64,000 bases of DNA. It comes from Microcoleus sp. FACHB-672 (GTDB taxonomy: Bacteria > Cyanobacteriota > Cyanobacteriia > Cyanobacteriales > Oscillatoriaceae). The stretch covers positions 62,001-126,000 of the forward strand of contig NZ_JACJOU010000021.1 in the NCBI RefSeq assembly GCF_014695725.1, given 5' to 3'. A program made the translations under genes and the position numbers. Position 1 is the stretch's first letter. Each line of letters begins with the position of its first letter. Below the pieces are notes generated by a model that saw only the letters and a program-made list of their open reading frames with translations, did no database searches and was not told the origin of the DNA. This document shows, piece after piece, positions 58,025 through 64,000 of the stretch.

Positions 58025-58327
58025 ATGCAAATGGCCAAAGTTCGGGGCACGATCGTCAGCACCCAAAAGGAACCAAGTCTTAGAGGCTCTAAACTGCTTC
58101 TGTTGCAACTCCTAGATGAGGAGGGACGCCCTTTGCCCGGATATGAGGTGGCAGCGGATACGGTCGGGGCCGGCGTTGATGAGTGGGTTCTTGTCACCCG
58201 GGGCAGTGCCGCCCGCCAAGTTCCAGGGAATGAAAATCGGCCCCTCGATGCTTTGGTTGTGGCGATTATCGATACCGTAAGTGTGGACAATCGCCTGCTT
58301 TACAGCAAGAAAGACCAATATCGATAA
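58025..58327 (+). CDS. ccmL: Carboxysome shell vertex protein CcmL
   Basis: BMC-V pentamer that caps the icosahedral vertices. The 100 residues begin MQMAKVRGTIVSTQKEPSLR and include PGYEVAADTVGAGVDEWVLV and the RGSAAR motif characteristic of the family. Length is normal. It sits between ccmK1 and ccmM as usual. Heptamer-like GTCAATT/GTCAGAG units occur in the spacer after it. Confidence 0.96.
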   Translation: MQMAKVRGTIVSTQKEPSLRGSKLLLLQLLDEEGRPLPGYEVAADTVGAGVDEWVLVTRGSAARQVPGNENRPLDALVVAIIDTVSVDNRLLYSKKDQYR

Positions 58328-58436
58328 CTGTCAATTGTCAGAGTTCCGTGGTTAGCGGTGATTCCTCAAAAGCCAAGGAAAACTGACATCTGGCGACTGA
58401 ACCCTGACAAAAAGCTTTTTAAGGAGGAACTTATTT

Positions 58437-60098
58437 ATGCCAGCCCGCAATCAAGCGGCGCCCCCAACCCCTTGGTCAAAGAATTTGGCAAAACCCAGCA
58501 TTCATGAAACCGCCTTCGTGCATCCTTTCTCCAACATCATTGGAGATGTAAGCATCGGCGAGAATGTCATGGTTGCGCCAGGAACTTATATCCGGGCCGA
58601 TGAAGGCAGCCCTTTCCATATCGGTGAAGGCACGAATGTTCAAGATGGGGTGGTGATTCACGGACTTGAGCAAGGCCGCGTGATAGGGGATGACCAAAAA
58701 AGCTATTCAGTCTGGATCGGCAGCAATGCTTCAATTACCCACTTATCACTGATTCACGGGCCGGCTTATGTCGGCGATGAGTGCTTTATTGGCTTTCGTT
58801 CCACCGTATTTAATGCTCGCGTAGGTAAAGGTTGCATCGTGATGATGCACGCATTGATCCAAGATGTGGAGATTCCCCCAGGAAAATACGTTCCTTCGGG
58901 GGCTGTGATTACCAACCAGCAGCAAGCCGACCGACTGCCAGACGTTCAAGAAGACGATCTGCATTTTTCTCGCCATGTGGTGGGAATTAATGATGCACTG
59001 CGAATTGGGTATCACTGCGCTCAGGATGCTGGCTGTATTACCATCGTCCGTGATGAGAAAGGAACATCTAATACAACAAAATCTAATAATGGTAATGGCT
59101 CAAGAGGTCGTTCGATGCAGAGTAAGAGTTTGAGTGCCGAGGTCGTTGAACAGGTACGCCAAATATTGGCACAAGGTTACAAGATTGGCATGGAACACGC
59201 CGATGAGCGCCGGTTCCAAACCAGTTCTTGGAAAAGTTGTACGCCAATTCAGTCGGGTCGTGAAGCAGACGTGTTTGCTGAACTGGAAGGCTGCTTAGCC
59301 GAACATCAAGGCGAGTACGTGCGCCTGATCGGGATTGACACCAAAGCTAAGCGTCGGGTACAGGAGATCATTGTTCAGCGGCCCCATGATAAGGCATCCA
59401 ACCGCTCGACAACAGCTGCACCGGCATCCCTAGGACGTAACCGCAGTGGCGGGTCTGCATCGGGCAGTGGTGCAAACCTCGATAGCGATTTGAACGCTCA
59501 AATCCGGCAGCTTTTGGGTCAAGGATACCGGGTTGGGGCAGAATATGCCGATGAGCGCCGGTTCCAAACCAGTTCTTGGAAGAGCTGCGGGCCGATTGAA
59601 TCGAATCGCGAAGCCGATGTGGTGGCTGCTCTAGAAGGTTGCATCGCTGAACATCAAGGCGAGTACGTGCGCTTAATTGGCATTGACCCCAAAGCCAAGC
59701 GCCGCGTGCTGGAGACGATTATCCAGCGGCCTAATGGCAGAGTGTCTAAGTCTTCTGCCCCCGCCTCTGCACAGGTCTCTCGTTCAAGCTATTCGAGTGC
59801 ATCCGTCAGCAGTTCCAGCATTGCCAGCGAGACGATCGAGCAGGTGCGCCAACTGATGAGTCAAGGATACAAGATTGGCACGGAACACGCCGATGAGCGC
59901 CGGTTCCAAACCAGTTCTTGGAAGAGCTGTAGCCCGATAGAAGGGACTCGTGAAGCCGATGTGGTGGCTGCCCTAGAAGCTTGCATCGCTGAACATCAAG
60001 GAGAATACGTGCGCCTGATTGGCATTGACCCCAAAGCCAAGCGCCGCGTGCTGGAAACCATTATCCAGCGGCCTAATGCTACGGCTTCGCGTCGCTAA
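58437..60098 (+). CDS. ccmM: Carboxysome assembly protein CcmM with gamma-carbonic anhydrase domain and three SSUL repeats
   Basis: Scaffold that condenses Rubisco. 553 residues, ATG after AAGGAGG. Residues 1-210 are a left-handed beta-helix carbonic anhydrase domain with H75, H102 and H107 as likely zinc ligands, and C194 and C200 (HCAQDAGC) able to form the activating disulfide. Three Rubisco small-subunit-like repeats follow at about 230-316, 348-432 and 462-553. Each contains [14 protein letters not shown] and a second cysteine in LEGC or LEAC, the redox pair. Linkers are serine-rich. An internal start for the short form is listed separately. No ccaA is present in the window. Confidence 0.96.
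   Translation: MPARNQAAPPTPWSKNLAKPSIHETAFVHPFSNIIGDVSIGENVMVAPGTYIRADEGSPFHIGEGTNVQDGVVIHGLEQGRVIGDDQKSYSVWIGSNASITHLSLIHGPAYVGDECFIGFRSTVFNARVGKGCIVMMHALIQDVEIPPGKYVPSGAVITNQQQADRLPDVQEDDLHFSRHVVGINDALRIGYHCAQDAGCITIVRDEKGTSNTTKSNNGNGSRGRSMQSKSLSAEVVEQVRQILAQGYKIGMEHADERRFQTSSWKSCTPIQSGREADVFAELEGCLAEHQGEYVRLIGIDTKAKRRVQEIIVQRPHDKASNRSTTAAPASLGRNRSGGSASGSGANLDSDLNAQIRQLLGQGYRVGAEYADERRFQTSSWKSCGPIESNREADVVAALEGCIAEHQGEYVRLIGIDPKAKRRVLETIIQRPNGRVSKSSAPASAQVSRSSYSSASVSSSSIASETIEQVRQLMSQGYKIGTEHADERRFQTSSWKSCSPIEGTREADVVAALEACIAEHQGEYVRLIGIDPKAKRRVLETIIQRPNATASRR
59103..59117 (+). promoter_or_regulatory. Internal translation start for the short CcmM form
   Basis: AGAGG at 59103-59107 precedes an in-frame ATG at 59115 (codon 227) by seven bases, just before the first SSUL repeat. 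Initiation here would give a 327-residue, roughly 35-kDa protein made only of SSUL repeats, equivalent to M35 of other beta-cyanobacteria. Confidence 0.7.
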
Positions 60099-60241
60099 AG
60101 GCTTTTAAAGGAATTGCCAGCGCTCAGGGGAGTGTGGTGAGTTGTTAATAGAGAACTGCACTGTTCCCAAGAATTAATCGCTAACCCCTGACTTCTGAGT
60201 GCTGGTAACTGACTTTGGATGAAAAAGAGGTTCCTATTTCC

Positions 60242-60889
60242 ATGTATTTGCCGCTACTGCGACCGATAGGCAGCGCTGACTTTTTTGTTAGTGGCGATGT
60301 GGTCATTGATGAGTGTGCGGCGATCGCGCCGGGGGTGATTCTGCAAGCAGATGCCGGCTGTCGGATGACTATCGCTGCCGGTGCGTGCGTCGGTATGGGC
60401 GCGATTCTCCACGCACACAAAGGAAACTTGGAGGTAGCGGCGGGCGCGATCATTGGGGCGGGGGTGCTGGTCGTAGGCACTAGCAAAATTGGAGCCAATG
60501 CCTGCATCGGTGCGTGTTCCACGATTTTGTCGAGCGACATTGAACAAGAGCAAGTGGTGCCGGCTGGTTCGGTGTTTGGAGACAGCAGCCGTCACAAGGT
60601 GGTAACTCCAGAAACCCCAACTGATACTCCTGTAGCCGGCCCAAAGGACTCGGTTGAACAGTCAAATCCTGATGTCAGCGAGACTCCCGCAAATACACCT
60701 GAAAGCACCGATCCGACTCCTGACGCCGATGCTTCTGACACGACCGAGGCAGCAGCAGAAGTCCCCGCACAGCCTCAGACACCAACCCACGGCCAACGTC
60801 AATTAAATCGGCTGATGCTGACTTTATTTCCTCACGGCCAATCCTTAAATCGCAACGTGCAAAACGGGCCGTCTACCGATGGAACCTAG
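60242..60889 (+). CDS. ccmN: Carboxysome assembly protein CcmN
   Basis: Adaptor linking the CcmM-Rubisco core to the CcmK shell. ATG 60242 (MYLPLLRPIGSADFFVSGDV) is chosen over a TTG nine codons earlier because it matches the usual N-terminus; AGAGG lies upstream. 215 residues: hexapeptide-repeat beta-helix (about 1-120), a long acidic proline/threonine linker, and the C-terminal encapsulation helix around RQLNRLMLTLFPHGQSLN that binds CcmK2. About 15 residues follow that helix. Confidence 0.94.
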   Translation: MYLPLLRPIGSADFFVSGDVVIDECAAIAPGVILQADAGCRMTIAAGACVGMGAILHAHKGNLEVAAGAIIGAGVLVVGTSKIGANACIGACSTILSSDIEQEQVVPAGSVFGDSSRHKVVTPETPTDTPVAGPKDSVEQSNPDVSETPANTPESTDPTPDADASDTTEAAAEVPAQPQTPTHGQRQLNRLMLTLFPHGQSLNRNVQNGPSTDGT

Positions 60890-61443
60890 TCAAGCCATTG
60901 CCGGCATTTCCTGCTCACTGTAGCATCAGGGACAGGTGAGAAGGATAACGAGGAACGGAAAAATTTCACTTGAAGTTGAAACCCCTTCTCTCTTCTGTAT
61001 GGGCGTCCGCGCGTCCCCTCTGCTTGGCATAGCAGCGCCCCTACTTCTCAACACCTGATAGAGCAGTTGCTCAGTCCGGTTTTATAGATTATGGTTTAAC
61101 TAACTGCCAAAACTTAATAATAACCTATCAAAACTTTGATTTTATGGAACCCCGGTACTTCGGAAGGTGCCGGCAAAAGGCTTATCGGGCAAAAGATTGT
61201 TGCTTGCCAACACCGGGAAATCCTCCTAAAATAAATGCGTGTGACGCACCACTCGTGGCCGATCTCTCCACAAAACGGCAACTTGAAGTTTTGCTTGAGA
61301 CTTGCCAGAATTCATTTCGAGGGAATCGGTTGCCAAAAACTATTCCCCAGTGAGGGTGTGATGTTGCCCCAGAAAAGTCAAAATAGATTGGCTTTTAGAA
61401 AAGATTTTGATAGGCCCATATAATTTTTATCGAAATCTACAAC
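60890..61443. other. Spacer between ccmN and ccmO
   Basis: About 550 bases with no intact gene; a short frame at 61144-61353 has no recognisable sequence. TGCCGGCA occurs near 60900 and 61171. The length suggests that ccmO may have its own promoter and be expressed separately from ccmK2-N, but I see no clear promoter. Confidence 0.45.
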
Positions 61444-62289
61444 ATGAGGGAATTACAAAAACAACTGCCGGCTCCCCTCGAACAAACGAGGGAATTAGAC
61501 CCGCTTCGGGAAAGTGCCCTAGGCTTAGTCTCGACGCGGAGTTTTCCAGCCATTGTTGGCACTGCCGACATGATGGTGAAGTCTGCCGGCGTGACTTTAG
61601 TAGGGTACGAAAAAATTGGCAGCGGTTATTGCACAGCCATCGTGCGGGGCAAAATTGCCGATGTCAGAATCGCTGTGGAAGCAGGGGCAGACACGGCTGA
61701 ACAGTTTGGCCAGTTAATATCAAAGGTGGTACTCGCCCGACCCTTGCCTAACCTTGACGCGATTTTACCTATCGGCACTCGTTGGAATGAGATGGTTCAA
61801 GGCAATAGTTACAGTCGCTTGAGCAATCTGGCAATCGGTCTTTTGGAAACGCGGGGGTTTCCGGCAATGGTGGGCGCGGCTGATGCCATGCTCAAGTCAG
61901 CCGACGTACAACTGGCTGCTTATGAAACGATTGGGGATGGCCTGTGTACGGTGATTATCCGGGGTTCCGTGGCGGACGTCGCCGTGGCAGTTGAGGCCGG
62001 TATGTATGAGGCTGAGCGGATAGGGGACTTTAACTCGCTAATGGTCATTCCCCGGCCTTTGGAGGATTTGGAGAAAACGCTGCCGGTGGCGAGTTGCTGG
62101 ATCGAGCAGCACAAACCTCTCTTAATGCCAATTAATGTTAAGGAGAAAGAGAAGCAGGCAGAAAAAGAACTGGTAGAGTTACCAGATTTAGCAAAGTTGC
62201 CGGCTTCTAATGACGCTGAGAAGGAACTTGTGGAACTTCCTGAGTTGAAGGAGTTACCCAAACAGAAAGAACAACAGGCAGACCCATAA
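61444..62289 (+). CDS. ccmO: Carboxysome shell protein CcmO (tandem BMC)
   Basis: BMC-T type shell protein. 281 residues: an N-terminal polar extension, a first BMC domain (about 25-115, ALGLVSTRSFPAIVGTADMM, KIGSGYCTAIVRG), a second BMC domain (about 128-215, AIGLLETRGFPAMVGAADAM, TIGDGLCTVIIRG), and a charged tail with the repeated motif EKELVELP. Fused domains form pseudohexameric trimers. No Shine-Dalgarno is seen before the ATG. The gene is encoded separately from the rest of ccm in some cyanobacteria but is clustered here. Confidence 0.94.
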   Translation: MRELQKQLPAPLEQTRELDPLRESALGLVSTRSFPAIVGTADMMVKSAGVTLVGYEKIGSGYCTAIVRGKIADVRIAVEAGADTAEQFGQLISKVVLARPLPNLDAILPIGTRWNEMVQGNSYSRLSNLAIGLLETRGFPAMVGAADAMLKSADVQLAAYETIGDGLCTVIIRGSVADVAVAVEAGMYEAERIGDFNSLMVIPRPLEDLEKTLPVASCWIEQHKPLLMPINVKEKEKQAEKELVELPDLAKLPASNDAEKELVELPELKELPKQKEQQADP

Positions 62290-62573
62290 GATTGGCCGAT
62301 TTTAGTGATGAGATGAAAAAGTGTAGCACCGGCTGACTTGGTAAGGCCGCGAGGATTATCCGTGGTTGGTTCCTACAGAAAACCCACTTCAGGATAGGAG
62401 TCTAAAGAAAGCTCTGCTCCTAAATCCTCACACACCAGTGCAACACCCATTGGAAGAGGAATTACGCTCGTGAGATTAATTTGATAATAACTTGCTAAAT
62501 TCATAAACAGAAGTAATTGTTTGTAATTAAGATCATAGATAATATTCTATGATTAGGTTCAGGAGTAAGTCCC

Positions 62574-63503
62574 TTGAAGCAGGCAACGCTTCATCAATTG
62601 AAGGTTTTTGAAGCGGCTGCACGGCACGGTAGCTTTACCCGCGCAGCCGAAGAATTGTTTCTCACTCAACCCACAGTCTCGATGCAAGTGAAGCAGCTGA
62701 CAAAGGCAGTCGGGTTGCCACTGTTTGAGCAGGTGGGGAAGCGGCTCTATCTCACGGATGCCGGTCGCGAACTGCTGGCCACCTGCCGAGAGGTATTTGA
62801 GCGGCTCTCTCTATTTGAGATGACGGTCGCAGATATGAAGGGTCTCAAACAGGGCCAACTGCGGCTAGCCGTTGTCACGACCGCTAAATATTTTGTGCCG
62901 CGTTTACTAGGCCCATTTTGCCGGCGCTATCCCGGAATTGATATCTCCCTCCAGGTGACCAACCACGAAGGCTTATTAGACCGCCTGAATGACAACCTGG
63001 ACGAGTTGCAAATTATGAGCCAACCCCCAACCAGCTTTGACGTCAGCTGCCACCCTTTTCTGGAAAATCCTTTAGAGGTGTTGGCACCGCACGATCATCC
63101 ACTGGCGGGACAAAAAAACATCCCCATAGAACGCCTCACTGGCGAACCCTTTATCATTCGTGAGCCTGGATCGGGAACGCGGGGAGCGGTGCAGAAAATG
63201 TTTGACGCACACGGCATTAAACTCAAGATCCGGCTAGAACTGGGCAGCAATGAGGCAATTAAGCAAGCGATTGCCGGCGGCTTAGGAATATCCGTTTTAT
63301 CTCGCCATGTTTTAGCCCTAGAAGGGGGCACAAGTATGCTGACAATTTTGGATGTCGAAAACTTTCCCATCCGCCAGCAGTGGTATGTCATCTATCCCAA
63401 GGGCAAACAGCTCTCGGTTGTTGCACAGGCATTTTTTGATTATCTGCTTGATGAAGGCAAGCGGGTAGCCGAAGAAACTGCCGCGCTCAAATTTAGGGAA
63501 TAA
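62574..63503 (+). CDS. cmpR: LysR-family regulator, CmpR-like
   Basis: 309 residues. The winged helix-turn-helix (about 1-60) reads LHQLKVFEAAARHGSFTRAA, LTQPTVSMQVKQL, closely like cyanobacterial CmpR. The effector domain includes AVVTTAKYFVPRLLGPFCRR and GSNEAIKQAIAGGLGISVLS. CmpR-type proteins activate inorganic-carbon genes on sensing 2-phosphoglycolate or RuBP. TTG start with AGGAG upstream. Its place after ccmO, and near ndhF/ndhD, makes these likely targets; the exact name is tentative. Confidence 0.82.
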   Translation: MKQATLHQLKVFEAAARHGSFTRAAEELFLTQPTVSMQVKQLTKAVGLPLFEQVGKRLYLTDAGRELLATCREVFERLSLFEMTVADMKGLKQGQLRLAVVTTAKYFVPRLLGPFCRRYPGIDISLQVTNHEGLLDRLNDNLDELQIMSQPPTSFDVSCHPFLENPLEVLAPHDHPLAGQKNIPIERLTGEPFIIREPGSGTRGAVQKMFDAHGIKLKIRLELGSNEAIKQAIAGGLGISVLSRHVLALEGGTSMLTILDVENFPIRQQWYVIYPKGKQLSVVAQAFFDYLLDEGKRVAEETAALKFRE

Positions 63504-63959
63504 AACTCAGGCCGGATTTTCAAAGAGTAGGATGTTTAACCAGACAAGTGGGTAAGGTAAAGCCTATTTAATCTGGGCTGCCGGCAAATCAATCAACATC
63601 TTAAATTCCTCTCAATCTGAGCAAATGAACTCAGTGGAGTAGCATCCAATTGCCTCCACGGGGTTGCCCATTGGGATATCTCCTGCTCCTTTGTACGGTA
63701 ATCACGACTTGTGTTGTCAACTGTCTTAATGTTCCTTTACATTTTGTGACGGTTAACCCGACTCGCGCTTCCACCGGCACTCCTGTTAATGTTTTGTCAG
63801 ACATGAGCTGAGCAACTGTCGTTGCAACTGTAAAAGGCTTAGCTCATCTGCTTTGCTCCATTTAAACGCCTTAACTTTCATCAAGCAGTTGCCCCTATGT
63901 CTATATATCTCTACATAGAGATATAGTTTAAGCTCTTTGAAAAAGGACGGGACAAACCT
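63504..63959. other. Spacer after the LysR gene
   Basis: About 450 bases without a credible gene. It contains a TGCCGGCA near 63578 and the palindrome at 63904-63925. Small minus-strand frames here have no recognisable sequence. Confidence 0.4.
63904..63925. promoter_or_regulatory. Palindrome upstream of the glycosyltransferase gene
   Basis: TATATCTCTA (63904-63913) and TAGAGATATA (63916-63925) form a perfect 10-bp inverted repeat with a 2-base centre, ending 34 bases before the next ATG. The position suits an operator. AT richness lowers confidence. Confidence 0.4.
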
Positions 63960-64000
63960 ATGAAAATCGCCCAAGTTTCACCATTGTGGGAACGAGTTCC
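63960..64000 (+). CDS. Family-4 glycosyltransferase, 5' end only
   Basis: The window ends 13 codons into this gene. MKIAQVSPLWERVP matches the start of a common cyanobacterial GT4 family whose members usually continue with a PPAYGGIE motif. Only the start is visible, so this is recognition by N-terminus. The ATG follows GGACGGG loosely. Confidence 0.65.
   Translation, partial: MKIAQVSPLWERV

Noticed and set aside
61144-61353. Small frame between ccmN and ccmO as an extra carboxysome gene
   Set aside because: No BMC, Rubisco-related or other recognisable sequence and no ribosome binding site.

Overview
The window reads as the chromosome of a beta-cyanobacterium, probably a filamentous or other large-genome lineage. 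The evidence is a complete beta-carboxysome cluster (ccmK2-K1-L-M-N-O), specialised ndhF/ndhD plus CO2-hydration genes, a cyanobacterial S10/spc/alpha ribosomal superoperon without rpsN or rpmD, multi-PAS/GAF signalling proteins with a bilin-type GAF, a CyRepA1-type replication gene, and tandem heptamer repeats in the spacers. Base composition is moderate, and the octamer TGCCGGCA recurs in spacer after spacer.

Layout. 1-15.2 kb: translation and export superoperon on + (rpsS-rplV-rpsC-rplP-rpmC-rpsQ-rplN-rplX-rplE-rpsH-rplF-rplR-rpsE-rplO-secY-adk-infA-rpmJ-rpsM-rpsK-rpoA-rplQ-truA-rplM-rpsI-rpmE-prfA). 15.2-16.6 kb: an AT-rich stretch with only decayed fragments. 16.6-21.6 kb: an unrecognised small protein, a CheA-like hybrid kinase with two Hpt domains, and a CheB methylesterase. 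22.6-26.8 kb: a 1414-residue PAS/GAF diguanylate cyclase whose last GAF carries both cysteines of a DXCF cyanobacteriochrome. 26.8-30 kb (-): LOG-family protein, thioredoxin and GuaB3. 30.1-30.9 kb (-): a frameshifted remnant of an MmeI-like restriction-modification protein. 31-42.8 kb: VOC protein, an 84-nt nested hairpin, mutS2, a DUF3038/DUF4335 pair, a cyanobacterial unknown with an 81-bp in-frame duplication, a DUF39 protein, an AI-2E transporter, a small membrane protein and purU. 42.9-48.3 kb: an accessory patch with a CyRepA1 plasmid-type replication protein converging on a single-chain cytosine-5 methyltransferase/HhH/PD-(D/E)XK protein. 48.4-50.2 kb: PBP2. 50.9-63.5 kb: the inorganic-carbon region. 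ndhF, ndhD and a CO2-hydration gene lie on -, divergent from ccmK2K1LMN-ccmO and a CmpR-like LysR regulator on +. The window ends in the first codons of a family-4 glycosyltransferase.

How it works together. The NDH-1 membrane modules with the CO2-hydration subunit convert CO2 to bicarbonate in the cytosol. The ccm products build the carboxysome in which CcmM gathers Rubisco and, here, keeps the residues of an active gamma-carbonic anhydrase. The LysR gene next door is a natural candidate regulator, and the spacer between the two divergent units holds several perfect palindromes. The strongest candidates for new biology are the DXCF photoreceptor-cyclase, the fused methyltransferase-endonuclease beside a plasmid replication gene, the nested hairpin at 31.5 kb, and the iterated TGCCGGCA motif. 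No rRNA, tRNA, CRISPR array or insertion sequence was recognised.
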